Below are positions 1-5,201 of a stretch of 5,201 nt of DNA, piece by piece. This DNA is from an uncultured Desulfuromonas sp. GTDB taxonomy: Bacteria; Desulfobacterota; Desulfuromonadia; Desulfuromonadales; Trichloromonadaceae. A program made the position numbers and the translations under genes. The stretch covers positions 1-5,201 of the forward strand of contig CALJLX010000271.1 of assembly GCA_937982495.1 (NCBI GenBank), given 5' to 3'. Every line of letters starts with the position of its first letter. Position 1 is the first letter of the stretch. Below the pieces are notes generated by a model. The model did not search any database. It was not told where the DNA came from and saw nothing but the letters and a program-made list of their open reading frames with translations.

Positions 1-1
1 T

Positions 2-775
2 ATCCGCGCCGGCGACATCATCCAGGTGGTGTTGTCCCAGCGCTTCTCCGGCCCCCTGGGCGCGACCGACCCCTTCGACATCTACCGCGCCTTGCGTACC
101 ATCAATCCTTCCCCCTATATGTTCTTCCTGCGCTTCGGCGACACCCTGGTGGTCGGCGCCTCGCCCGAGGTGCTGGTGCGCAAGGAGGGGGACCAAGTCG
201 AGGTGCGCCCCATCGCCGGTACCCGTCCCCGGGGGGCGACGGCGGAGGCGGATTTGGTTTTCGAGGCCGAACTGCTGGCCGATCCCAAGGAGCGGGCCGA
301 ACACATCATGCTCGTCGATCTCGGCCGCAACGACCTCGGCCGGGTCTGCCGCACCGGCTCGGTGGAGGTCAGTGAACTGATGGTGATCGAACGTTATTCC
401 CACGTCATGCACATCGTCTCCAACGTGCGCGGCAACCTGCTCGATGGGCGCGATGCCTTCGACGTCTTTCGCGCCACCTTCCCCGCCGGCACCCTCTCCG
501 GCGCGCCGAAGATCCGGGCCATGGAAATCATCGACGAACTGGAACCCTGCCGGCGTGAGATCTACGGCGGCGCCGTCGGCTACTTCTCCTTTTCCGGCAA
601 CATGGATATGGCCATCGCCATCCGCACCCTGGTCATCCGCGACGGGCGCATTCATCTTCAGGCCGGGGCGGGGATCGTCGCCGACTCGGACCCGGATGCC
701 GAGTACCAGGAGACCGTCAACAAGGCGCAAGGCGCCATGTCCGCCATCGCCATGGCGCGAAAGGGGCTGAACTGA
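2..775 (+). CDS. trpE: Anthranilate synthase component I, C-terminal part (5' end outside window)
   Basis: This is the chorismate-binding catalytic half of anthranilate synthase, which converts chorismate plus ammonia (supplied by TrpG from glutamine) to anthranilate, the first committed step of tryptophan synthesis. The frame is open from base 2 and encodes 257 residues, about half of a usual protein of roughly 490-520 residues. Family motifs appear in the expected order: AGDIIQVVLSQRFSG near the left edge, IAGTRPRG (residues 71-78 of the fragment), HIMLVDLGRNDLGRV (from 101), YSHVMH (132-137), PAGTLSGAPK (161-170), and the C-terminal GAGIVADSDP and AEYQET segments. The GTG codons at 26 and 29 are internal valines, not starts, because the conserved sequence continues upstream to the window edge. 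It ends at TGA 773-775, one base before trpG, which fits translational coupling of the two subunits. PabB and isochorismate synthases are related, but the LVDLGRNDLGRV region and the trp neighbours make TrpE the clear choice. The feedback-inhibition site is in the missing N-terminal part. Confidence 0.97.
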   Translation: MRAGDIIQVVLSQRFSGPLGATDPFDIYRALRTINPSPYMFFLRFGDTLVVGASPEVLVRKEGDQVEVRPIAGTRPRGATAEADLVFEAELLADPKERAEHIMLVDLGRNDLGRVCRTGSVEVSELMVIERYSHVMHIVSNVRGNLLDGRDAFDVFRATFPAGTLSGAPKIRAMEIIDELEPCRREIYGGAVGYFSFSGNMDMAIAIRTLVIRDGRIHLQAGAGIVADSDPDAEYQETVNKAQGAMSAIAMARKGLN

Positions 776-776
776 C

Positions 777-1343
777 ATGCTCCTGATGATCGACAACTAC
801 GACTCCTTCACCTACAACATCGTCCAGTATTTTCGAGAGCTTGGCGCCGAGGTGGAGGTTCACCGCAACGACAAGATCACCGTGGATGAGATTGCCCGCA
901 AGGCGCCCCGGCGTCTGGTCGTCTCACCCGGCCCCTGTTCGCCCCTGGAGGCGGGCATCTCCGTCGAAGCCATCCGGCGACTGGCGGGAAAGATCCCCAT
1001 TCTCGGCGTCTGCCTCGGCCATCAGTCCATCGGTCAGGCCTTCGGCGGCAAGATCGTCCGCGCCGCCTCGCTGATGCACGGCAAGACCAGCCCGATTTAT
1101 CACGACAACCAGGGGCTCTTCGCCGGTCTGGCCAACCCCTTCGACGCCACCCGCTACCATTCCCTGCTCGTCGAGCGGGAAACGCTCCCCGACTGCCTGC
1201 GGGTGACGGCCTGGACGGCGGAAGAGGAGATTATGGGGCTGGAGCATCGCGAACTGCCGATCTGGGGGGTGCAGTTCCATCCCGAGTCGATCCTGACTTT
1301 GGAAGGGAAGAAACTGCTGAACAATTTTTTGAAGATGAGCTGA
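777..1343 (+). CDS. trpG: Anthranilate synthase component II (glutamine amidotransferase)
   Basis: The 188-residue class I glutamine amidotransferase subunit hydrolyses glutamine and passes ammonia to TrpE. The N-terminus MLLMIDNYDSFTYN is the standard TrpG/PabA opening. The oxyanion region VVSPGPCSP is at residues 48-56. The nucleophile is Cys79 in GVCLGHQ, and the other triad members are His168 and Glu170 in GVQFHPES. Length is typical for a stand-alone subunit, with no fusion to TrpD. The ATG at 777 is preferred over the in-frame ATG at 786 because it gives the usual four residues before IDNYDSF, and AGGGG at 762-766 is a plausible ribosome binding site inside the end of trpE. It starts one base after the trpE stop, so the two subunits are probably made in step. 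PabA of folate synthesis has the same fold; one protein often serves both TrpE and PabB, which cannot be settled here. The operon position favours TrpG. Confidence 0.97.
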   Translation: MLLMIDNYDSFTYNIVQYFRELGAEVEVHRNDKITVDEIARKAPRRLVVSPGPCSPLEAGISVEAIRRLAGKIPILGVCLGHQSIGQAFGGKIVRAASLMHGKTSPIYHDNQGLFAGLANPFDATRYHSLLVERETLPDCLRVTAWTAEEEIMGLEHRELPIWGVQFHPESILTLEGKKLLNNFLKMS

Positions 1344-1349
1344 ATGAAT

Positions 1350-1408
1350 CGTGAGGGGTGAGGAGAAAGAGCTTTTTTCTCCTCACCCTTCACTCCTCAC
1401 CCCTCACG
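1350..1408. repeat. Palindromic heptamer-repeat element in the trpG-trpD gap
   Basis: Four tandem degenerate heptamers with consensus CYCYTCA occupy 1379-1406 (CTCCTCA, CCCTTCA, CTCCTCA, CCCCTCA). Two more lie in inverse orientation at 1352-1365. Bases 1350-1365 are an exact 16-bp inverted complement of 1393-1408. The same left arm also pairs with the nearer copy: 1351-1368 against 1376-1393 gives 18 pairs, one of them G-U, around a seven-base loop. The element fills most of the 74-base gap and ends on the first G of the trpD Shine-Dalgarno sequence. No U-run follows the stem; the only T-run is inside it (1373-1378), so this is not a standard intrinsic terminator. Similar CTCACCCCTCAC strings are, from memory, scattered in intergenic regions of some bacteria, so a dispersed repeat is the simplest reading. 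Its function is unknown. Confidence 0.85.
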
Positions 1409-1413
1409 GAGAG
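1408..1413 (+). promoter_or_regulatory. Ribosome binding site of trpD, abutting the repeat hairpin
   Basis: GGAGAG lies six bases (from the end of GGAG) upstream of the ATG at 1418 and decides the trpD start. Its first base is also the last base of the right arm of the upstream inverted repeat. CTCC at 1393-1396 could pair with GGAG at 1408-1411, so local folding may affect access. That effect is inference. Confidence 0.7.
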
Positions 1414-1417
1414 TAGG

Positions 1418-2467
1418 ATGATTAAAGCCGCGATAGCCAAGGTGGTGGAGCGCAAGGATCTCACGGAAACGGAGATGATCGCCGTGATGGATCAGATCAT
1501 GGGCGGCGAGGCGACGCCGGCGCAGATCGCCGCCTTCATCACCGCGCTGCGCATGAAGGGGGAGACGGTGGACGAGATCACTGGCGCCGCCCGGGTCATG
1601 CGCGACCGGGCCACGCCGATCCGCGTCGGCAAGGTTCTGGATATCGACCGCGAGGACATCAACCTCGACCAGGAGACGATCCTCGATGTAGTCGGCACCG
1701 GCGGCGACGGCACCAACACCTTCAATATCTCGACGACCGTCTCCTTTGTCGTCGCCGCCTGCGGGGTGAAGGTGGCCAAGCACGGCAACCGCTCGGTTTC
1801 CTCCCTCTGCGGCAGCGCCGACGTGCTGGAAAAACTCGGGGTGAACCTGGACGTGACCCCGGAGAAGGTCGAGGAGTGCATCCGCGAACTCGGCATCGGC
1901 TTTCTCTTCGCGCCGGCCCTGCACGGGGCGATGAAGTACGCCATCGGCCCGCGCAAGGAGGTCGGCATCCGCACCATCTTCAATATCCTCGGGCCGCTGA
2001 CCAACCCCGCCGGGGCCGATTGCCAGGTGCTCGGCGTCTATCAGGAAGCGCTGGTCGAACCCCTTGCCCAGGTGCTGGCCCGGCTTGGCTGCCGCCGGGG
2101 TTTTGTCGTCTACGGCATGGACGGCATGGATGAGATCACCCTGACCGGGCCGACCCGGGTTGCGGAAATCCGCGACGGCCAGGTCAAGGCCTTTACCATC
2201 GAGCCGGAGGATTTCGGCCTCGACCGCTGCCCGATGAGCGCGCTGCAAGGGGGCAACGCCGTCGGCAATGCCGAAATCGTGCGCAGTGTGCTCAAGGGGG
2301 AGGCCGGCCCCCGGCGCGACGTGGTCCTGCTCAACGCCGCTTTCGCCCTGGTTGCCGCCGGCGCCGCCGAGGATGTACCCGCCGGCCTGGAGCTGGCCCG
2401 CGATTCCATCGACCAAGGGCGGGCGCTGGCCAAGGTCGACGCTTTGGCGGGAATGACGAACGCATAA
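1418..2467 (+). CDS. trpD: Anthranilate phosphoribosyltransferase
   Basis: This 349-residue cytoplasmic enzyme transfers the phosphoribosyl group of PRPP to anthranilate, giving N-(5'-phosphoribosyl)anthranilate. It begins with the helical domain (LTETEM...GGEATPAQIAAF, residues 15-40). The PRPP-binding glycine loop VVGTGGDGTNTF follows at 91-102. KHGNRSVSS is at 121-129, and the anthranilate-binding segment GAMKYAIGPRKE is at 170-181 with Arg179. ILGPLTNPAG is at 190-199, and the metal-binding acidic pair Asp238-Glu239 sits in GMDGMDEITL. Length matches the family. The ATG at 1418 is chosen because GGAG precedes it at good distance and MIKAAIAKVVERKDLT is a usual TrpD beginning. An in-frame GTG at 1358 would add 20 residues encoded wholly by the repeat element and is unlikely. 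It follows trpG after 74 bases, an unusually large gap for this operon. All key residues are present and there is no sign of decay. Confidence 0.97.
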   Translation: MIKAAIAKVVERKDLTETEMIAVMDQIMGGEATPAQIAAFITALRMKGETVDEITGAARVMRDRATPIRVGKVLDIDREDINLDQETILDVVGTGGDGTNTFNISTTVSFVVAACGVKVAKHGNRSVSSLCGSADVLEKLGVNLDVTPEKVEECIRELGIGFLFAPALHGAMKYAIGPRKEVGIRTIFNILGPLTNPAGADCQVLGVYQEALVEPLAQVLARLGCRRGFVVYGMDGMDEITLTGPTRVAEIRDGQVKAFTIEPEDFGLDRCPMSALQGGNAVGNAEIVRSVLKGEAGPRRDVVLLNAAFALVAAGAAEDVPAGLELARDSIDQGRALAKVDALAGMTNA

Positions 2468-2470
2468 ATC

Positions 2471-2494
2471 GGGCGACGCATGCGTCGCCCCTAC
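2471..2494 (-). repeat. REP-like palindrome with GTAG foot, copy 1 (trpD-trpC gap)
   Basis: Bases 2471-2490 are a perfect 20-bp palindrome, GGGCGACGCATGCGTCGCCC, able to form an 8-bp stem with a CATG loop. Immediately beside it is CTAC, so the minus strand reads GTAG followed by the hairpin. A GTAG-type tetranucleotide at the 5' foot of a GC-rich hairpin is the hallmark of REP sequences mobilised by REP-associated tyrosine transposases (RAYT); membership is inferred. The same 24 bases recur exactly at 3340-3363, and similarity stops at the edges of the unit. It fills most of the 38-base gap, starting three bases after the trpD stop. No T-run follows, so it is not an intrinsic terminator, though it could stabilise the mRNA or slow exonucleases. 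Confidence 0.85.
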
Positions 2495-2505
2495 GGAACC
2501 AATCG

Positions 2506-3306
2506 ATGACCGAGACCCCCGACATTCTGAAAAAAATCGTCGCGCACAAGCGCGAAGAGGTGGCCGCCGCCAAGGCCAAATTTCCTCTGGAGCGCCTGCG
2601 GCAACGGCTGGAACTGGTCGAGGACCAGCCCCGGGGCTTTGCCCGTGCCCTGCGGAGCATGCACGAGGCGGGGGGGACGGCGGTCATCGCCGAGGTGAAG
2701 AAGGGCTCCCCCTCCAAGGGGGTGATCCGCGACGACTTCGATCCCATCGCCATCGCCGAGACCTACCAGGCGCACGGGGCCACCTGCCTTTCCGTGCTCA
2801 CCGACGAAAAGTTTTTTCTCGGTCATCTCAATTATCTCGGGCTGATCCGCGAACAGGTTTCCCTGCCGCTCTTGCGCAAGGACTTCATCTGCGATCCCTA
2901 TCAGATCGTCGAGGCCCGCGCCTATGGCGCCGACGCCGTGCTGCTCATCGCGGCGATGCTCGATTTGCCCCAGTTGCGGGAATTCATCGCCTGCGCCCGG
3001 GAACTGCGTCTCGACGTGCTCCTCGAAGTGCACGATGAGGCGGAACTTGAGCTGGCGCTGCGAACGGACTGCGAGCTGATCGGCATCAATAACCGCAGCC
3101 TGCGCACCTTCGTCACCGACCTCGGCACGACCGAGCGCCTGCGGCCGCTGGTTCCCACGGAGCGTTTCGTCGTCGCCGAAAGCGGTATCAACGGCCGCGC
3201 CGACGTCGAACGGTTGCTCAAGGCCGGCGCCGGCGCTTTTCTCGTCGGCGAGGCGCTGATGCGCGAGGCCGATATCGGCGCGAAGCTGGAAGAATTGATC
3301 GGATAA
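2506..3306 (+). CDS. trpC: Indole-3-glycerol-phosphate synthase
   Basis: This 266-residue (beta/alpha)8-barrel enzyme closes the indole ring of 1-(2-carboxyphenylamino)-1-deoxyribulose 5-phosphate, releasing CO2 and water. Conserved elements include the N-terminal helix DILKKIVAHKREEV (6-19), AEVKKGSPSKG (62-72) with Glu63 and Lys65, and VLTDEKFF (97-104). LLRKDFI (122-128) carries the catalytic Lys125, LLEVH (172-176) has Glu174, GINNRSL (193-199) has Asn195, and AESGI (224-228) has Glu225 and Ser226. The phosphate-binding GAGAFLVGEALM lies near the C-terminus. By family knowledge these match the catalytic Lys/Glu and phosphate-binding residues. It is monofunctional: no TrpF domain is fused and trpF is a separate gene downstream. 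The ATG at 2506 has only a weak GGAA (2495-2498) upstream, directly after the REP-like element, so translation may depend on coupling or be modest. Its length and first residues are normal for the family. Confidence 0.97.
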   Translation: MTETPDILKKIVAHKREEVAAAKAKFPLERLRQRLELVEDQPRGFARALRSMHEAGGTAVIAEVKKGSPSKGVIRDDFDPIAIAETYQAHGATCLSVLTDEKFFLGHLNYLGLIREQVSLPLLRKDFICDPYQIVEARAYGADAVLLIAAMLDLPQLREFIACARELRLDVLLEVHDEAELELALRTDCELIGINNRSLRTFVTDLGTTERLRPLVPTERFVVAESGINGRADVERLLKAGAGAFLVGEALMREADIGAKLEELIG

Positions 3307-3318
3307 TTGATACTTTGG

Positions 3319-3337
3319 GGCGTCCCGCGGGGGCGCC
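3319..3337. repeat. Imperfect GC-rich hairpin before REP-like copy 2
   Basis: Bases 3319-3326 (GGCGTCCC) pair with 3330-3337 (GGGGCGCC) through eight pairs, one of them G-U, around a GCG loop. It lies 12 bases after the trpC stop and two bases before the second REP-like palindrome, so the transcript would carry two adjacent stems. No T-run follows, so it is not a clear terminator. It may be a degenerate partner of the neighbouring element or a chance feature of GC-rich spacer DNA. Confidence 0.5.
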
Positions 3338-3339
3338 TA

Positions 3340-3363
3340 GGGCGACGCATGCGTCGCCCCTAC
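3340..3363 (-). repeat. REP-like palindrome with GTAG foot, copy 2 (trpC-trpB2 gap)
   Basis: This is an exact 24-base copy of the element at 2471-2494, in the same orientation: the 20-bp palindrome at 3340-3359 followed by CTAC, so GTAG plus hairpin on the minus strand. The flanks differ (CTA before it here, ATC before copy 1; CGCG after it here, GGAA after copy 1). This makes duplication of a defined unit more likely than duplication of a whole spacer. It ends 11 bases before the strong trpB2 Shine-Dalgarno sequence. Whether it was moved by a RAYT transposase is inference; no transposase gene is in the window. Confidence 0.85.
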
Positions 3364-3374
3364 CGCGAAAATTC

Positions 3375-3380
3375 AAGGAG
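3375..3380 (+). promoter_or_regulatory. Strong ribosome binding site of trpB2
   Basis: AAGGAG ends six bases before the ATG at 3387. It is the best Shine-Dalgarno sequence in the window and fixes that start over the in-frame TTG at 3315, whose extension would be encoded by the hairpins. A GTG at 3384, directly before the ATG, is a less likely alternative. Confidence 0.8.
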
Positions 3381-3386
3381 AGAGTG

Positions 3387-4739
3387 ATGCAGAACAAGAT
3401 CCTGTTGCCGGAAGACCGCATTCCCAAATACTGGTACAACGTCATCCCCGACATGCCGGGCCCGCTGGCACCGGTCATCCATCCCGGGACGATGCAGCCG
3501 GTCAAGCCCGAGGATCTGCTGCCGATCTTCCCCATGCCCCTGATCGAGCAGGAAGTTTCCCAGCAGCGCTGGATCGAGATTCCCGAGCCGGTGCGGGAGA
3601 TTTTCCGGATCTGGCGACCTTCTCCCCTCTTTCGCGCCCACCGGCTGGAAAAGGCCCTCGGTACCCCGGCGAAGATCTACTACAAATATGAAGGGGTTTC
3701 CCCGGCCGGTTCGCACAAGCCGAACAGCGCCATTCCCCAGGCCTATTTCAACAAGATCTCCGGAACCAAGCGCATCGCCACCGAGACCGGCGCCGGGCAG
3801 TGGGGGTCCTCCATCGCCCTGGCCTGCCAGATGTTCGGCCTGGAGTGCACCGTCTACATGGTCAAGGTTTCCTTCGCGCAGAAACCTTACCGCAAGAGCA
3901 TGATGCAGCTCTGGGGGGCGAACGTCATTCCCTCGCCGTCGGATCAGACCAACGCCGGTCGCGCCATGCTCGCCAAGGATCCGGAGAACGGCGGTTCCCT
4001 CGGCCTGGCCATCAGCGAAGCGGTGGAAGATGCTCTTTCCCGCGACGATACCCGCTACGCCCTGGGGAGCGTGCTCAACCACGTCTGCCTGCATCAGACG
4101 ATCATCGGCCTTGAGGCCAAGGAACAGATGGCCATCGCCGGGGATTATCCCGATGTCGTCATCGGCTGCCACGGCGGCGGGTCCAATTTCGCCGGGATCG
4201 GCTTTCCCTTCGTCGCCGACAAGGCCAACGGCAAGCAGGTGCGGGTGCTGGCGGTGGAGCCGGCGAGCTGTCCGACCCTGACCCGGGGCGTCTATGCCTT
4301 CGATTACGGCGACACCGCCAAGATGGCGCCGGTGGCGAAGATGTTCACCCTCGGCCACGACTTCATGCCGCCGGGTATCCACGCCGGCGGGTTGCGCTAC
4401 CATGGCGCCTCCCCCCTGGTGTCCCAGCTGCTCGCCGCCGGAGTGATCGAGGCCAAGGCGGTGCATCAGCTCGCCTGCTTCGACGCGGCGGTCCTCTTCT
4501 CGCGCACCGAGGGGATCATCCCCGCCCCCGAGTCGAGCCACGCCATCCGCGGCGCCGTCGACGAAGCCTTGCAGGCCAAGGAGGAGGGGAAGGAAAAGAC
4601 CATCCTCTTCAATCTCTCCGGGCACGGCCATGTCGACATGACCGCCTATGACGACTACTTCGCCGGCAAGCTTACCGACTACGAATATCCGACCGAGGCG
4701 ATCCGGGAGTCCCTCTCCCATCTACCGAAGGTGGATTGA
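3387..4739 (+). CDS. trpB2: Tryptophan synthase beta chain, long TrpB2 type
   Basis: This 450-residue PLP enzyme condenses indole with L-serine to form tryptophan. It belongs to the longer TrpB2 (TrpB-like) branch, not classical TrpB1 of about 400 residues. Evidence is the extended N-terminus (LPEDRIPKYWYNVIPDMPGP, residues 7-26), the insert-containing region before WRPSPLFRAHRLEKALG (76-92), and the PLP lysine motif AGSHKPNSA (107-115, Lys111), where TrpB1 has GAHKINN. The catalytic Glu133 is in ETGAGQWG. The phosphate-binding loop GCHGGGSNFAG is at 260-270, EGIIPAPESSHA at 375-386, and SGHGHVDM at 411-418. Key residues are intact, so it should be active. By family knowledge, many TrpB2 proteins act without a stable TrpA partner and may salvage free indole. 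No trpA adjoins it; it lies between trpC and trpF, separated from trpC by 80 bases with two hairpins and from trpF by 28 bases. Classical trpB may exist downstream. Confidence 0.93.
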   Translation: MQNKILLPEDRIPKYWYNVIPDMPGPLAPVIHPGTMQPVKPEDLLPIFPMPLIEQEVSQQRWIEIPEPVREIFRIWRPSPLFRAHRLEKALGTPAKIYYKYEGVSPAGSHKPNSAIPQAYFNKISGTKRIATETGAGQWGSSIALACQMFGLECTVYMVKVSFAQKPYRKSMMQLWGANVIPSPSDQTNAGRAMLAKDPENGGSLGLAISEAVEDALSRDDTRYALGSVLNHVCLHQTIIGLEAKEQMAIAGDYPDVVIGCHGGGSNFAGIGFPFVADKANGKQVRVLAVEPASCPTLTRGVYAFDYGDTAKMAPVAKMFTLGHDFMPPGIHAGGLRYHGASPLVSQLLAAGVIEAKAVHQLACFDAAVLFSRTEGIIPAPESSHAIRGAVDEALQAKEEGKEKTILFNLSGHGHVDMTAYDDYFAGKLTDYEYPTEAIRESLSHLPKVD

Positions 4740-4767
4740 GTTTTCGATCAACGCCCCGGGGTGACGG

Positions 4768-5201
4768 ATGGTCAGGATCAAGATCTGCGGCATCACCCAT
4801 ATCGACGACGCCCTGCAGGCCTGTGCCTGCGGGGCGGACGCGCTGGGGCTGGTTTTCTACGAAAAGAGTTCCCGGTGCGTCACCAGGGAGCAGGCCCGGG
4901 CGATCGTCGCCGCGCTGCCCCCCTTCGTGACCGCGGTCGGGCTCTTTGTCAACGAGAATTCGGAAACGATCCGGGAGATCGTCGAATTCTGTGGGCTGGA
5001 TGTCATCCAACTGCACGGCGACGAGGGGCCGGAGGCCTGTCGTTTTCCCCCCCGGCGGGTGCTCAAGGCGCTGCGGGTCAAGGGCGGGGAGAGCCTGGCC
5101 GGAGTCGAGGATTATGATGTTTCGGCGCTCTTGCTTGATGCCTGGCATCCGCACAGCTACGGCGGCACCGGCCGGCTTGGCGACTGGGAAGTGGCGGCGC
5201 G
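4768..5201 (+). CDS. trpF: Phosphoribosylanthranilate isomerase, N-terminal part (3' end outside window)
   Basis: This (beta/alpha)8-barrel enzyme carries out the Amadori rearrangement of N-(5'-phosphoribosyl)anthranilate to the substrate of TrpC. The frame is open from ATG 4768 to the window edge, giving 144 full codons of a protein usually about 200-210 residues long. Motifs are VRIKICGIT (2-10) with the catalytic Cys7, GADALGLVFYEKSSR (22-36), VTAVGLFVNE (53-62), IQLHGDE (79-85), LLLDAW (121-126) with the catalytic Asp124, and GGTG (132-135). In the usual YPKSPRYV segment this protein has YEKSSRCV, a mild variation. The start is fixed by the KICGIT opening and an in-frame stop at 4762-4764. 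GGGGTGA at 4758-4764 is a rather close ribosome binding sequence. It lies 28 bases after trpB2 in the same operon. trpC and trpF are separate here, unlike the enteric fusion. Confidence 0.95.
   Translation, partial: MVRIKICGITHIDDALQACACGADALGLVFYEKSSRCVTREQARAIVAALPPFVTAVGLFVNENSETIREIVEFCGLDVIQLHGDEGPEACRFPPRRVLKALRVKGGESLAGVEDYDVSALLLDAWHPHSYGGTGRLGDWEVAA

Noticed and set aside
1344..1361. Five-codon reading frame starting at the ATG right after the trpG stop, a possible leader peptide.
   Set aside because: It has no tryptophan codons and no convincing ribosome binding site, and it ends inside the repeat. A frame this short is expected by chance.
1350..1408. Intrinsic terminator between trpG and trpD.
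   Set aside because: The stem is strong but no U-run follows it. The six Ts lie within the stem-loop, and the operon continues in the same direction.
1358..1417. In-frame GTG start giving TrpD 20 extra N-terminal residues.
   Set aside because: The extension is encoded wholly by the heptamer repeat, resembles no TrpD N-terminus, and the ATG at 1418 has a well-placed GGAG.
1397..2416. Long antisense open frame opposite trpD, 339 codons.
   Set aside because: Such frames are common opposite GC-rich genes with strong third-position bias. The translation shows no recognisable motifs, while trpD is certain.
3295..3314. AT-rich patch at the trpC end (TTGATC, GATAAT, GATACT) as an internal promoter.
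   Set aside because: No -35 and -10 pair has both good sequence and proper spacing. The short AATTGAT repeat spans the trpC stop and looks like chance.
3315..3386. In-frame TTG start giving TrpB2 24 extra residues (contains ATHASPL).
   Set aside because: ATHASPL is just the translation of the REP-like palindrome. AAGGAG before the ATG at 3387 and the usual TrpB2 beginning favour the shorter form.
3360..4721. Long antisense open frame opposite trpB2, 453 codons.
   Set aside because: It mirrors codon bias of the real gene, shows no family motifs, and has no promoter or ribosome binding evidence.
4754..4761. CCCCGGGG palindrome before trpF as an operator.
   Set aside because: It is an eight-base self-complementary run in GC-rich DNA, with no loop and no second copy. 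It partly overlaps the trpF ribosome binding sequence.

Overview
The window is one continuous plus-strand stretch of a tryptophan biosynthesis operon from a high-GC bacterium. The order is trpE (3' part), trpG, trpD, trpC, a trpB2-type tryptophan synthase beta gene, and trpF (5' part). Separate trpG and trpD genes, separate trpC and trpF genes, and a long TrpB2 placed between trpC and trpF resemble, from memory, the arrangement in Geobacter, Desulfuromonas and related Desulfuromonadales/Geobacterales. The TrpD sequence also looks Geobacter-like. This placement is inferred from recalled families and gene order, not from a search.

Layout: 2-775 is the C-terminal half of anthranilate synthase component I. 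trpG (777-1343) follows after one base. A 74-base gap holds a palindromic array of degenerate heptamers that can fold into a very strong hairpin just before trpD (1418-2467). A 38-base gap holds a perfect 20-bp palindrome with a GTAG foot on the minus strand, a REP-like element, before trpC (2506-3306). An 80-base gap holds an imperfect hairpin and then a second, identical copy of that 24-bp element, before trpB2 (3387-4739). After 28 bases trpF starts at 4768 and runs off the window end. No stretch longer than 300 bases lacks a gene.

Pathway: TrpE and TrpG make anthranilate from chorismate and glutamine. TrpD adds the phosphoribosyl group from PRPP, TrpF isomerises phosphoribosylanthranilate, and TrpC closes the indole ring to indole-3-glycerol phosphate. 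TrpB2 condenses indole with serine to give tryptophan. Neither trpA nor a classical trpB1 lies in this window; they may be downstream. The operon promoter and any leader or attenuator would lie upstream of trpE, outside the window.

The genes are ordinary, intact housekeeping genes, and I found no evidence of a new defence, mobile or enzymatic system. What merits a second look lies in the intercistronic spaces: two identical REP-like palindromes in the same orientation at consecutive junctions, and a heptamer-repeat element with two mutually exclusive foldings next to the trpD ribosome binding site.
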